Shown: in pieces, positions 44,074-56,371 of the stretch | How the letters are laid out: each line of letters starts with the position of its first letter | How positions within the stretch are numbered: the stretch's first letter is position 1 | Source of the DNA: Aliigemmobacter aestuarii | GTDB lineage: Bacteria > Pseudomonadota > Alphaproteobacteria > Rhodobacterales > Rhodobacteraceae | Reading direction: 5' to 3' | Assembly: GCF_004799285.1 (NCBI RefSeq) | Contig: NZ_SSND01000002.1 | Coordinates: 372,001 to 436,000 of the forward strand | DNA: 64,000 nt | Made by a program: the position numbers and the translations under genes | The notes under the pieces: generated by a model | The model's database searches: none | What the model saw: only the letters and a program-made list of their open reading frames with translations | Told to the model about the DNA's origin: nothing

Positions 44074-44916
44074 ATGGGCACAGTCGCCAAGGCCCTGCAA
44101 TTGTTGACGCTTTTCGATCGGGCAAGGCCCCGGATCGGGCTGAGCGAACTTGCGCGGCTGTCGGGGGTGAACAAGGCCACCTGTCACCGCCTGATGTCAG
44201 AGCTTCAGGACTTCGGGCTTGTGGAACAGCTTGAAGGGTCGCGCGAATACAGGATCGGGCCGGCCGTCCTGCGGCTGGCGGTGTTGCGCGAATCGACCGT
44301 GCCACTGCGCGAGGCGGCACTTCCGGTGCTGCAATCCATCGCCCATGCCACGGGCGAGACGACGCATATGTCGGCCTATGCGGGGGGCGAGCTGATCACC
44401 CTGGCCTTCGCCTACAGCCCCGCCCACGGCATGAAGGTGATGATGGAGGATGCCGACCGCCTGCCCCTGCACGCCACCTCGTCCGGTCACGCGGTTCTGG
44501 CCCAACTGACCGATGCCGAACGGCAGGGGATCCTGGGTGGCGCGCTTCGCCGCCTGACGGCGGAAACCCCGACCGACCGCGCGGCGCTGGATGCACGGCT
44601 CGCCGAGGTGCGCCGGAACGGATTTGCCGAGACCGTCGGCACATTCGAGGCGGATGTGCACAGCCTGGCGGTCCCGCTGTTCGGCCAGTCGGGCCGGTGC
44701 ACGGGGGCGCTTGCGGTGGCGGCCCCGGCCGCGCGGATGACGCCGGACCTGCGCCAGACGATCCAGCGCCACCTGACTGATGGCGCGCGGCGGATGACCG
44801 CACTCGCGGGCGGGACCCTGCCCGCCGATCTTGCGGCGATCTGGCAGGCCGCCGGATGGGCAGGTGCCGAAGACGGCAGCCGGAACGACCGGGCCATGGA
44901 AACGGGCGGGCCATGA
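44074..44916 (+). CDS. IclR-family transcriptional regulator
   Basis: 280 aa from ATG 44074, which has GAAGGAAAGG upstream; ATGs at 44041 and 44017 are alternatives. The N-terminal winged helix is VAKALQLLTLFDRARPRIGL, then ELARLSGVNKATCHRLMSEL. The effector domain (about 100-255) shows the IclR pattern LPLHATSSGHAVLAQL and a GFAETVGTFEADVHSLAVPL segment. It is divergent from the Tct operon and likely controls it through the palindrome at 43950. Its stop lies inside a tandem repeat. Confidence 0.9.
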   Translation: MGTVAKALQLLTLFDRARPRIGLSELARLSGVNKATCHRLMSELQDFGLVEQLEGSREYRIGPAVLRLAVLRESTVPLREAALPVLQSIAHATGETTHMSAYAGGELITLAFAYSPAHGMKVMMEDADRLPLHATSSGHAVLAQLTDAERQGILGGALRRLTAETPTDRAALDARLAEVRRNGFAETVGTFEADVHSLAVPLFGQSGRCTGALAVAAPAARMTPDLRQTIQRHLTDGARRMTALAGGTLPADLAAIWQAAGWAGAEDGSRNDRAMETGGP

Positions 44917-44963
44917 AAGAGGACAGGCCATGAAAGAGGACAGGCCATGAAAGAGGACGGGCC

Positions 44964-44972
<9 letters not shown>
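44892..44972 (+). repeat. 17-bp tandem repeat forming chained mini-ORFs between iclR and the aminotransferase gene
   Basis: Units GGCCATGAAAGAGGACA lie at 44909-44925 and 44926-44942, with a one-base variant at 44943-44959, a partial copy at 44960-44972 and a degenerate copy at 44892-44908 inside iclR. Each unit holds an ATG, and each ATG opens a six-codon frame MKEDRP (MKEDGP in the third) ending in TGA that overlaps the next ATG: 44913-44933, 44930-44950, 44947-44967. The chain starts at the iclR stop (ATGA 44913-44916) and ends at the aminotransferase ATG 44964. AAAGAGGA serves as a ribosome site in every unit. Confidence 0.93.
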
Positions 44973-47541
<2,569 letters not shown>

Positions 47542-47548
47542 GACACCG

Positions 47549-48529
47549 ATGACCGATCCCCAATCCCGCGCCTCGATCTGCGCCATCGTCGTGACCTTCA
47601 ACCGGCTGGAGAAGTTCCAGCGCACGCTGCTGCGGCTTCTGGACGAACCGGTGGATCATGTCCTGGTGATCGAGAACGGATCGACGGACGGCACGCGCGA
47701 GTGGCTGCGCGGCCTGACGCATGACCGGCTGACCGTTCTGGAACAGGCCGAAAACGGCGGCGGCGCGATGGGGTTCGAGGTGGGCATGCGCGAAGCCACG
47801 CGCCGTTTCGATCCCGACTGGCATCTGGTGATGGATGATGACGCGCGCCCGATGCCGGGGGCGATCGCGGCCTTTCGCGCCACGCTGCCACGGCCCGAGG
47901 GATCGGTGCTTGCCGCGGTGCATTTCCCCGACGGCGCGATCTGCGACATGAACCGCCCCTGGCGCAATCCGTTCTGGCACCTGTCGACCTTCACCGACAC
48001 GTTCCTGAAACTGGGCGGTCGCAAGGCGTTCCACATTCCCGACGTGGCCTATCGCGCCGATGCGCCGCTGCCTGTCGACGGCGGTTCCTTCGTGGGCCAG
48101 TTCATCCCCCGCGCCGCGGTCGCAGCCTGCGGCTATCCCGACGGGCGGATGTTCATCTATGGCGACGACGTCCATTACACGCTGCGCCTGGCCAAGGCCG
48201 GTTTTCCGAACGTCTTCGACCCGCGGATCACCTTCGAACATGAATGCGCCACGGCCCTGCACGGGGCGGCGATGCGCCCGTTCTGGAAGACCTACTACCA
48301 CCACCGCAACCTGTTCATGGTCTACCGACTGGCGGCGGGCCCGGTCCTGTTCTGGCCGATCCTGCTTGCGCTGCTGCCACGGTGGCTGCGCAAGGGGGCC
48401 GAGCTTTCGGGTGACGAACGCATGCGCTATCGCACCCTTGTCCGGCTTGGCATCCGCGATGCGCTGACCGGGAACCTGTCGCGCAGGCACCCCGAGATCC
48501 TGGAATTGTCGGGCGAGGGGCGGGCCTGA
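47549..48529 (+). CDS. glycosyltransferase family 2, probably galactofuranosyltransferase
   Basis: 326 aa from ATG 47549. The GT-A fold begins ICAIVVTFNRLEKFQRTL; the donor site shows VIENGSTDGTREWL, and the metal motif is WHLVMDDDARPMPGAI (DDD). A later acidic/His segment (MFIYGDDVHYTLRLAKAGF) is like GlfT2-type enzymes. The C-terminus has a hydrophobic patch (GPVLFWPILLALLPRW) for membrane association. Linkage to glf suggests UDP-galactofuranose as donor; the acceptor is unknown. Confidence 0.85.
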   Translation: MTDPQSRASICAIVVTFNRLEKFQRTLLRLLDEPVDHVLVIENGSTDGTREWLRGLTHDRLTVLEQAENGGGAMGFEVGMREATRRFDPDWHLVMDDDARPMPGAIAAFRATLPRPEGSVLAAVHFPDGAICDMNRPWRNPFWHLSTFTDTFLKLGGRKAFHIPDVAYRADAPLPVDGGSFVGQFIPRAAVAACGYPDGRMFIYGDDVHYTLRLAKAGFPNVFDPRITFEHECATALHGAAMRPFWKTYYHHRNLFMVYRLAAGPVLFWPILLALLPRWLRKGAELSGDERMRYRTLVRLGIRDALTGNLSRRHPEILELSGEGRA

Positions 48530-48539
48530 TCCGCGGCGC

Positions 48540-49538
<999 letters not shown>

Positions 49539-49565
49539 GGGGCTCTCCTCACGCTGTTACGGGCC

Positions 49566-50588
49566 TTACAGTTTCACGGGCTGGCCGCTGCGCACGCTTT
49601 CATCGGCGGCAAGGCAGACGGCAAGCGACCGGACCGCATCGGTCATGTGGCGCGACAGGTCGATGTCTTCCAGAATGGCGCGGGCCATGAACGCCTGTTC
49701 GCGGTCGCACAACTGCTGATGGCCCGGCTCATCAGCCATCGACAGATCCTCGTCGCCCCGCCCCACCCGGTGAACCCGCAGCGTGGATGTTTTCGTGTGC
49801 GTGTCGATATCGTCCGAGCGCGCGGTTTCCGGCATCCGGATCGACACCGCCCCTTTCGGGCTGACCACATCCTTCACGAAGAACGCCGTATCGCTCATCA
49901 TCGGGCCCCAGCCCGCCTCGTACCAGCCCACCGAACCATCGGCGAAGATCACCTGGAAATGCCCGTAATTGTACATGTCGGGGCCGATCTCCTCCGACAG
50001 GCGCAGGCCCATGCCGCGCACCTCGACCGGGGCGGCGTCGGTGATCTGGCACATCACGTCCACGTAATGCACGCCACAATCCACGATCGGTGGCGTGGTC
50101 TGCATCAGCGCCTTGTGCACCTCCCAAGTCGGGCCGCTCGATTGCTGGTTCAGGTTCAGGCGGAACACATAGGGCCCGCCCAGATCCCGCGCCTCGGCGA
50201 TCAGGCGCTGCCAGCTCGGATGGTGGCGCAGGATGTATCCCACCACCAGCTTGCGCTTCAGCCGGCGGGCCGTTTCCACCACCCGTTCGGCATCGGCCAC
50301 GGTGGTGGCCAGCGGCTTTTCGACAAAGACATGCGCGCCCGCCTCCATCGCCGCGACCGCATATTCGGCATGGCTGTCGGAATAGGTGGCAATGCAGGCC
50401 AGGTCCGGTTTCGTTTCGGCCAGCGCCTCGTGGAACTCCGGATAAAGCGGATAGCCCTGCAATTCCACCGGCAGGTCGACGGGCGAGCGGTTGACCAGCC
50501 CGACGATCCGGAAGGCCGGATCCGCATGATAGGCCAGCGCATGGCTGCGCCCCATGTTGCCCAGACCGGCGACAAGAACGTTGATCAT
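49566..50588 (-). CDS. Gfo/Idh/MocA family oxidoreductase
   Basis: 340 aa from ATG 50588, whose codon overlaps the permease stop (ATGA). The Rossmann motif is INVLVAGLGNMGRSHALAYH, and the family EKP motif is HVFVEKPLATTVADAERVVE, with CGVHYVDVMCQITDAAPVEV carrying the usual Asp/His of the sugar domain. Members oxidise sugars or, in some groups, hydrolyse glycosides by an NAD-dependent route. In a MurNAc/GlcNAc locus with no ordinary glycosidase, either role is possible. Confidence 0.9.
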   Translation of the reverse strand: MINVLVAGLGNMGRSHALAYHADPAFRIVGLVNRSPVDLPVELQGYPLYPEFHEALAETKPDLACIATYSDSHAEYAVAAMEAGAHVFVEKPLATTVADAERVVETARRLKRKLVVGYILRHHPSWQRLIAEARDLGGPYVFRLNLNQQSSGPTWEVHKALMQTTPPIVDCGVHYVDVMCQITDAAPVEVRGMGLRLSEEIGPDMYNYGHFQVIFADGSVGWYEAGWGPMMSDTAFFVKDVVSPKGAVSIRMPETARSDDIDTHTKTSTLRVHRVGRGDEDLSMADEPGHQQLCDREQAFMARAILEDIDLSRHMTDAVRSLAVCLAADESVRSGQPVKL

Positions 50589-51424
50589 TTGACGGCTCCT
50601 GCGGTGATGCCCCGGATCAGCTGGCGCGAAAAGATCAGATACAGCACCAGCACAGGGACGATGGCGAGCGACAACGCGGCCAGAACCGCGTTCCAGTTGG
50701 TGACGAACTGCCCGATGAAGACCTGGCTGCCCAGTGTGATCGTCTTGACCTCTTCGGCCGGCGCCAGGATCAGCGGGAACCACAGATCGTTCCAGATCGG
50801 GATCATGGTGAAAACGGCGACCGTGGCCATCGCCGGGCGCACCAGCGGCAGGACCAGCCGGAAAAAGATGGTGTATTCGCTCAGCCCGTCGATCCGACCC
50901 GCGTTCTTCAGATCGTGCGAGACGTTGCGCATGAACTCCGACAGGATGAACACCGCCAAGGGCAGGCCCTGCGCCGTATAGACAAGCACCAGCGCAGTGC
51001 GCGTGTTCACAAGGCCCGAGGCGACCATCAGCTGCAGGATCGCGACCGTGCCCAGCCGGATCGGGATCATGATGCCCAGGGCCAGGTAAAGCCCCATCAG
51101 CGTGTTGCCGCGAAAGCGGTATTCCGAAAGGGCAAAAGCCGCCATCGCGCCGAACAGCAGGACGAAGAACAGGCTGGCCACAGTGACGATCAGCGAGTTC
51201 AGGAAATACTGGAAGAAATCCCCCTGCGCCAGAACGGTGGTATAGCCCACAAGGTCGAAATTCTCGGGCAGGGGCAGCGCCAGCGGATCGCCGAAGATCG
51301 CCTTGCGCGACTTGAAGCTGTTGATCACGATCACGAAGACCGGGAACAGCGCGATCACGGTCCAGGCGATCAGGATCGCATGGGCGGCAATGCTGCGGGC
51401 GGGGGAATGGCGGGCCTTGTGCAT
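50585..51424 (-). CDS. sugar ABC transporter permease (MalG type)
   Basis: 279 aa with six helices. The ABC-binding loop EAA motif is KNAGRIDGLSEYTIFFRLVL followed by PLVRPAMATVAVF. The N-terminus AHAILIAWTVIALFPVFVIV is the first helix. It pairs with the MalF-type permease 10 bp upstream. Confidence 0.93.
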   Translation of the reverse strand: MHKARHSPARSIAAHAILIAWTVIALFPVFVIVINSFKSRKAIFGDPLALPLPENFDLVGYTTVLAQGDFFQYFLNSLIVTVASLFFVLLFGAMAAFALSEYRFRGNTLMGLYLALGIMIPIRLGTVAILQLMVASGLVNTRTALVLVYTAQGLPLAVFILSEFMRNVSHDLKNAGRIDGLSEYTIFFRLVLPLVRPAMATVAVFTMIPIWNDLWFPLILAPAEEVKTITLGSQVFIGQFVTNWNAVLAALSLAIVPVLVLYLIFSRQLIRGITAGAVK

Positions 51425-51434
51425 CGCGGGCCTC

Positions 51435-52355
51435 TCAGAACTGATAGCGGCGCAGCCGCGTCTGCACCAGGAACAGATAGACGCAGACGCCCAGCAGGAT
51501 GATCAGGAACATGACCGAGGCGATCGTCGCCCCCATGTGCGGGTCCCCCAGTTGCAGCTGGAACCCAAAGAAGGTGCGGTAAAGGAAGGTGCCCAGGATG
51601 TCGGTCGCGAAATTCGGCCCGGCCAGCGCGCCCTGCGCCACGTAGATCAGGTCGAAAGCGTTGAAATTGCCGACGAACGTCAGGATCGAGATGATCCCGA
51701 TCGACGGCAGGATCAGCGGCAGCTTGATCTTCCAGAACTGCGACCAGCCGGTCACGCCGTCCATCTCGGCCGCCTCGATCACCTCATCGGGGATCGACAG
51801 CATCGCCGCATAGATCAGCATCATCGGGATGCCCACGAACTGCCAGACCGATACCAGCGCCAGCGTCGTCAGCGCGTATTCCTCCTTGCCAAGCCACGGC
51901 GCGAACAGCGCCTTCAGCCCGACCATGTCCAGGATCCCCGGCGCGATGCCCCAGATCGGCGACAGGATCAGCTTCCAGACGAAACCCACGATCACGAAGG
52001 ACAGGATCGTGGGAATGAAGATCGCGGTCCGGTAGAAGGCCGCCATCCGCAGCCGCGGCGACGAAAGAAGCGCGGCCAGCAGGATGCCGATCGGGTTCTG
52101 CACCAGCATGTGCACGACAAAGAACCAGGCGTTGTTGGCCAGAGCATTCCAGAAACTGTGCGACCAGCGCGGATCGCCGAACAGGGTGCGGAAGTTTTCA
52201 AGCCCGACAAAGACACGTTCGCGCGTGGCATCCAGATTGAACAGCGACAGGTTCAATGTCCCGAACAGGGGGATGATCATGATCGCGGTATAGACCAGCA
52301 CCGCCGGGGCCAGGAAAACCACGATATGCCAGCGAAAGGCCCTGCGTCCCGTCAC
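51435..52355 (-). CDS. sugar ABC transporter permease (MalF type)
   Basis: 306 aa with six helices. The EAA loop is IEAAEMDGVTGWSQFWKIKL followed by PLILPSIGIISILT. The first helix is WHIVVFLAPAVLVYTAIMII. Between it and the upstream binding-protein gene lies an 84-bp gap with hairpin element C. Confidence 0.93.
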   Translation of the reverse strand: MTGRRAFRWHIVVFLAPAVLVYTAIMIIPLFGTLNLSLFNLDATRERVFVGLENFRTLFGDPRWSHSFWNALANNAWFFVVHMLVQNPIGILLAALLSSPRLRMAAFYRTAIFIPTILSFVIVGFVWKLILSPIWGIAPGILDMVGLKALFAPWLGKEEYALTTLALVSVWQFVGIPMMLIYAAMLSIPDEVIEAAEMDGVTGWSQFWKIKLPLILPSIGIISILTFVGNFNAFDLIYVAQGALAGPNFATDILGTFLYRTFFGFQLQLGDPHMGATIASVMFLIILLGVCVYLFLVQTRLRRYQF

Positions 52356-52366
52356 CGCCCTCTCCC

Positions 52367-52419
52367 TTCATTCTGGTGAAAGTATCCTCTGGGGGTCCGG
52401 GGGGCAGACAGCCCCCCGG
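52367..52419. repeat. dispersed hairpin element, copy C
   Basis: It reads TTCATTCTGGTGAAAGTATC, then CTCTGGGGGT, then hairpin CCGGGGGGC / GCCCCCCGG (52397-52405, 52411-52419) with loop AGACA, the same loop as copy A (13691-13744). It is between the sugar-binding-protein gene and the first permease gene, where such hairpins often protect the upstream message. Confidence 0.85.
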
Positions 52420-52439
52420 CCTTGGCGCGGATCGCGCTC

Positions 52440-53690
52440 TTACTTCTGCGGCTCGTACCAGCTGGCCAGGCCGTCCTGCAGGCGCTTGGCCGCATCCTCG
52501 GGCGTCTCTGTCCCGCGGATCACGTTGGCACTGGCGTTCCAGGTCTCGTTCTCCAGGTTCGGCGTGCCGCGCGACAGGATCTGATAGGTGGACCGGATGG
52601 TCGACTGGCACTTCGCCCGCCAGCCGACGAACTCCTGCGCCAGGGGATCGGCCATCTCGACCGGGGTCGAGTTCAGGCTGAAGAAGCCCGGCAGGGCATT
52701 GGCATAAAGCGTCGCGAACTCGGGCGAACCCACCCATTCAAGGAAGGTCTTGGCCGCATCGGCATTGGCCGACTTGGCGTTCATGCCAAGCGCGATGTCG
52801 GTGTGGTCCGAGATATAGCAGGTATCCCCCGCGGCCGCGACCGGCGGCGGGAAGGCCCCCATCTTGAAGGCGGCCTGGGTGTTGAAGCCCGAGATTTCCC
52901 ACGACCCGGCGGGATAGATCGCCGCCCGGCCAAGGGTGAACAGGTTCTGGCTGTCGGGATAGGTCTGCGCCTCGAATCCGTCGCCCAGATAGTCCTTCCA
53001 CTTCGCAAGCTGGCGATAGGGCGCGACCCAGGGTTCGTCCGTCAGTTTCTGCTCGCCTGCGATCAGCGCCTTGCGGCCCTCTTCGCCCTTCCAGTAGTTC
53101 GGGCCGATGTTGTTGTAGCCCATGGTCGCGGCTTCCCACTGGTCGTTGGTGCCCATCGCCATCGGGATGTAGGTGCCATCCGCCTTGATCTTGTCCAGCG
53201 CGGCGAAGAATTCCGCCTCAGTGGTGGGCACTTCGATGCCCAGTTCCGCGAAGGCATCGGCATTGTAGATGAAGCCGTGGATCACCGAGGCCATCGGCAC
53301 GCAGAAGGTGGCCGAACCGTCATCGGTCTGCCATGCCGATTTCGCGACGTCCGAGAAGTTCGCCATCGAGGCAAGGCCCGACAGGTCGGCCAGATGGCCC
53401 TTGTTGTAAAGTTCGAGCGAGGCATCGAACGGGCGGCAGGTGATCAGGTCGCCCGCCGATCCGGCATCCAGCTTGGAGTTCAGCACGGCGTTGTATTCCG
53501 CCGGCGCGGTCGGGGCGAATACGACCTTGATGCCGGGGTTCGCGGCCTCGAAGGCGGGGATGATCGTCTGCTGCCAGATCGTCAGGTCGTCGTTGCGCCA
53601 GCTTTCGATGGTCAGCGTGACATCCTGCGCATGGGCAGCCCCGGCCAGCAGCGTGCTGGTCAGGATGGCAAGGCGAAGTCTGGATTTCAT
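52440..53690 (-). CDS. sugar ABC transporter substrate-binding protein
   Basis: 416 aa with a signal peptide (MKSRLRLAILTSTLLAGAAH then AQDV). The family-1 binding-protein pattern is VTLTIESWRNDDLTIWQQTI, then IIPAFEAANPGIKVVFAP and KAKSANADAAKTFLEWVGSP. It delivers a sugar, probably an amino sugar or its disaccharide, to the MalFG permease. It starts 1 bp after the murQ stop, tying uptake to MurNAc-6-P cleavage. Confidence 0.92.
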   Translation of the reverse strand: MKSRLRLAILTSTLLAGAAHAQDVTLTIESWRNDDLTIWQQTIIPAFEAANPGIKVVFAPTAPAEYNAVLNSKLDAGSAGDLITCRPFDASLELYNKGHLADLSGLASMANFSDVAKSAWQTDDGSATFCVPMASVIHGFIYNADAFAELGIEVPTTEAEFFAALDKIKADGTYIPMAMGTNDQWEAATMGYNNIGPNYWKGEEGRKALIAGEQKLTDEPWVAPYRQLAKWKDYLGDGFEAQTYPDSQNLFTLGRAAIYPAGSWEISGFNTQAAFKMGAFPPPVAAAGDTCYISDHTDIALGMNAKSANADAAKTFLEWVGSPEFATLYANALPGFFSLNSTPVEMADPLAQEFVGWRAKCQSTIRSTYQILSRGTPNLENETWNASANVIRGTETPEDAAKRLQDGLASWYEPQK

Positions 53691-53691
53691 G

Positions 53692-54594
53692 TCAGTCTCC
53701 CGGTTGGTTTTTGGTCTTCAGCACGGCGGCCAGATGCCCGCCGGTTTCGTTCAGCGCCTCAAGCGCGCGGTCGGGCGGCATCCCCTGCGCCACAAGGATC
53801 GCGGGTTTCACCGCGCCCCCGGTCGCCGCCAGGGCCGCATCGGCCCGCGCACGCGATACGCCGGCGACCGCCGCGACGATCCGCGCCGCGCGATCGGCCA
53901 GCTTTTCGTTATCGGCCGCAAGGTTGACCATATACCCATCGTGGACGTGGCCAAGCCGGATTCCGACAAGAACCGACAGCATGTTCAGCGCCACCTTCTG
54001 CGCGGTGGCCGCCGCCATGCGGGTGGAACCCGAAATCACCTCGGGCCCGGTGTCGATAAGGATGGGAATGTCCGCCGCCTCCAGCAGGGGCGAGTCGGGT
54101 ACATTGGCGATGCCGACCACGGTCGCGCCCCTGCGGCGGGCCTCGGATGCCACCGCCAGCGCATAAGGGGTGCGGCCCGAAGCCGACAGGACCAGCACCG
54201 TATCGCCCGCCGCCATTCCCGAACGCTCCACATCCGTGTAGGCGAGGCCGGTGTCATCCTCGACGCTGCCGATCATGTGCAACAGCGCTGACACGCCTCC
54301 GGCGAACAGCATCGGCGTACGATCCGGCGAAAGGCCGAACGTGCCCGCAAGCTCAAGGCAGTCGGCCAGCGCCATCAGGCCCGAACTGCCTGCCCCGGCA
54401 TAGGCCATCCGCCCGCCCGCGCGCAGCGATTGCGCCCCCGCTTCCGCCGCACGCCCGATTGCTTCCAGCGCGGGCTCCAGCGCGCGCAGGCCCGCAGACT
54501 GGGCCGCCAGCAGATCTTGAAGAACCGCGACACCCGGCCGCGCGTGCAGCCCGTCCGAAGCTGGATGCCGGTCTTCCGTGCTGCGGAGCGCCAT
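53692..54594 (-). CDS. murQ: N-acetylmuramic acid 6-phosphate etherase
   Basis: 300 aa. It cleaves the lactyl ether of MurNAc-6-P to give GlcNAc-6-P and D-lactate. The SIS fold has GAGSSGLMALADCLELAGTF, then VLSASGRTPYALAVASEARR and the signature PEVISGSTRMAAATAQKVAL. A C-terminal helical tail (AILVAQGMPPDRALEALNET) is as in E. coli MurQ. It heads the ABC operon, with GGAGGAA before its ATG and a motif of the divergent regulator's type upstream. Confidence 0.95.
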   Translation of the reverse strand: MALRSTEDRHPASDGLHARPGVAVLQDLLAAQSAGLRALEPALEAIGRAAEAGAQSLRAGGRMAYAGAGSSGLMALADCLELAGTFGLSPDRTPMLFAGGVSALLHMIGSVEDDTGLAYTDVERSGMAAGDTVLVLSASGRTPYALAVASEARRRGATVVGIANVPDSPLLEAADIPILIDTGPEVISGSTRMAAATAQKVALNMLSVLVGIRLGHVHDGYMVNLAADNEKLADRAARIVAAVAGVSRARADAALAATGGAVKPAILVAQGMPPDRALEALNETGGHLAAVLKTKNQPGD

Positions 54595-54617
54595 CTGATT
54601 CCTCCCTCATAAAAGAT

Positions 54618-54636
54618 AATGCCAAATTAATACCAA
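54618..54636 (-). promoter_or_regulatory. direct-repeat operator motif, murQ side
   Basis: On the minus strand it reads TTGGTATTAATTTGGCATT: two TTGGYATT-type half-sites one helical turn (11 bp) apart. A TACAAT hexamer (plus 54636-54641) directly precedes it, a likely -10. The matching motif on the kinase side is at 54707-54725. It is probably read by the GntR/UTRA protein encoded at 55583. Confidence 0.65.
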
Positions 54637-54678
54637 TTGTAAAGCACCCTTCAAATTATGCCGATTTCGGCCTCATCA

Positions 54679-54725
54679 TTGACGTATCTCAGATCGTCCT
54701 TTTAATTTGGTATTCCTTTGGTATT
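54679..54725 (+). promoter_or_regulatory. promoter and direct-repeat operator motif, kinase side
   Basis: TTGACG (54679-54684) and TTTAAT (54701-54706) are separated by 16 nt, a good sigma-70-like promoter. TTGGTATTCCTTTGGTATT (54707-54725) follows at once, covering the expected start site. It has the same spacing and sequence type as the motif on the murQ side, so a repressor bound here would block both divergent transcripts. TTGGTAT half-sites recall GntR/HutC-family (NagR-like) operators. Confidence 0.68.
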
Positions 54726-54746
54726 GTTCATGCAAAAGGAATCGGC

Positions 54747-55586
54747 ATGGCGCTTTTCTTGGGCATTGACGGGGGCGGCACAGGATGCCGCGCGGCGGTG
54801 GCGGATGATGCCGGCCGCATCCTTGGCACGGGCCGCGCCGGGCCTGCCAATGTCAACAGCGACCCCGACGGCGCCCTGTCGAATGTGCTGGCAGCGACGG
54901 CAGAGGCGCTGGACGGCACCGGCGCCCGTCCACAGGACCTGATCGCCGTGCTGGGCCTTGCCGGCGCCAATGTCACATCCGCCGCACAGGCGCTGGCCAC
55001 GGCCCTGCCCTTTGCACAAAGCCATGTCGTGACCGATGCAGTCACGGCGGCGCGCGGCGCGCTTGGGGATACGGACGGGATCGTCGCGGCCATCGGTACC
55101 GGATCGGTCTTTGCCGTCTGCCGGGGCGGGCGGCTGCGCCAGTATGGCGGGCGCGGGTTCGTCCTGGGCGACGAGGGCAGCGGCGCGGTCATGGGGCGGA
55201 TGCTTCTGGCGCGGGCGCTGCGGGCCGAAGACGGGTTCGAGCCGATGACACCGCTTCTGCGGACGGTCCTGCAGGACATGGGCGGGATCGAGGGGGTGAT
55301 CCGCTTCGCCTCGTCCAACCCACCTGCCGCTTTCGCGGCGCTGATGCCCCGCCTGCTTGGCGCGGATGACCCGGCCGCCCTGTCGGTCCTTGCCGCAGGC
55401 GTGGCCGACGTGCGGGCGATCCTTGCCCGCTTGCAGGCCGACGGGCCGTTGCCGGTGGTCTTCCTCGGCGGCCTTGGCGCACATTACGCGGCGGCGCTTG
55501 CGGGCCTCTGGGAACAGCGCGCGCCTCTGGGATCGGGCGTGGACGGGGCCCTGGCGATGGCGCGCGGCCTGACGGTGGGGGCATGA
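54747..55586 (+). CDS. BadF/BadG/BcrA/BcrD-type sugar kinase (GlcNAc / MurNAc kinase)
   Basis: 279 aa from ATG 54747 with an AAAAGGA ribosome site. ASKHA motifs are FLGIDGGGTGCRAAVADDAG at the N-terminus and GIVAAIGTGSVFAVC further on, then FVLGDEGSGAVMGRMLLARA. Relatives are N-acetylglucosamine kinases and the clostridial MurK, which phosphorylates both MurNAc and GlcNAc. Since murQ is divergent across a shared regulatory region, a kinase making MurNAc-6-P is the attractive reading; GlcNAc as substrate is equally possible. Confidence 0.85.
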   Translation: MALFLGIDGGGTGCRAAVADDAGRILGTGRAGPANVNSDPDGALSNVLAATAEALDGTGARPQDLIAVLGLAGANVTSAAQALATALPFAQSHVVTDAVTAARGALGDTDGIVAAIGTGSVFAVCRGGRLRQYGGRGFVLGDEGSGAVMGRMLLARALRAEDGFEPMTPLLRTVLQDMGGIEGVIRFASSNPPAAFAALMPRLLGADDPAALSVLAAGVADVRAILARLQADGPLPVVFLGGLGAHYAAALAGLWEQRAPLGSGVDGALAMARGLTVGA

Positions 55587-56371
55587 TGGACGATCTGTTT
55601 TCCCCTGACGGCTTTGATGAAACCGGCGCCGGGCCGCTTTACCTGCAACTCCATCGCCGCATCGCCGAGGCGATCGGCTCGGGCCGGCTGAAGCCCGGCG
55701 ACAGCCTGCCCCCCGAACGCGAGATGGCGGCGCTTACCGGCCTTTCCCGTGTCACCGTCCGCAAGGGGGTGGAGGCGCTGGTCGCCTCGGGGCAGCTTGT
55801 CCAGCGGCGCGGGTCGGGCACCTTTGTCGCGCCGCGTGTGGAACGGCTGGAACAGGCGCTGTCGCTGCTGACCTCGTTCACCGAGGACATGGAGCGCCGC
55901 GGCAAGACGGTGGAAAGCTTCTGGCTCGCGCGCGGCCTGCATGCCCCCGCCCCCGAAGAGGTGATGGCGCTTGGCCTTGGCGCGGGTGACAGGGTGGCGC
56001 GGCTGGAACGGGTGCGCACGTCCGACGGCGTGCCGCTGGCCATCGAACGCGCCTCCCTGCCCGCGTCGATCCTGCCCGACCCCGAAGCCGTGACCCGGTC
56101 GCTTTACGCGGTGCTTGAGGATCGCGGCCTGCGCCCGGTGCGCGCGGTGCAGCGGATTTCGGCCGCCAACCTTGGCCAGCGCGACGCCGATCTTCTGAAC
56201 GTGCCGCAGGGCGTGGCGGGGCTCAGGATCGAACGGCTGTCCTATCTGCCCTCGGGCAAGGTCGTGGAATTCACCCGTTCGCTCTATCGCGGCGATGCCT
56301 ATGACTTCGCGGTGGAACTGAAGCTGGCCCCCGAAACGGCGCACAGGCCGCGCGAAAGGATCCCCGAATGA
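55583..56371 (+). CDS. GntR-family regulator with UTRA domain (HutC/NagR type)
   Basis: 262 aa; its start overlaps the kinase stop (ATGA). The winged helix is PLYLQLHRRIAEAIGSGRLK, then SLPPEREMAALTGLSRVTVR and KGVEALVASGQLVQRRGSG. The UTRA ligand domain (about 95-255) includes VARLERVRTSDGVPLAIERA and AGLRIERLSYLPSGKVVEF. UTRA repressors of amino-sugar genes respond to GlcN-6-P or GlcNAc-6-P. It likely binds the paired direct repeats at 54618 and 54707. Confidence 0.92.
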   Translation: MMDDLFSPDGFDETGAGPLYLQLHRRIAEAIGSGRLKPGDSLPPEREMAALTGLSRVTVRKGVEALVASGQLVQRRGSGTFVAPRVERLEQALSLLTSFTEDMERRGKTVESFWLARGLHAPAPEEVMALGLGAGDRVARLERVRTSDGVPLAIERASLPASILPDPEAVTRSLYAVLEDRGLRPVRAVQRISAANLGQRDADLLNVPQGVAGLRIERLSYLPSGKVVEFTRSLYRGDAYDFAVELKLAPETAHRPRERIPE

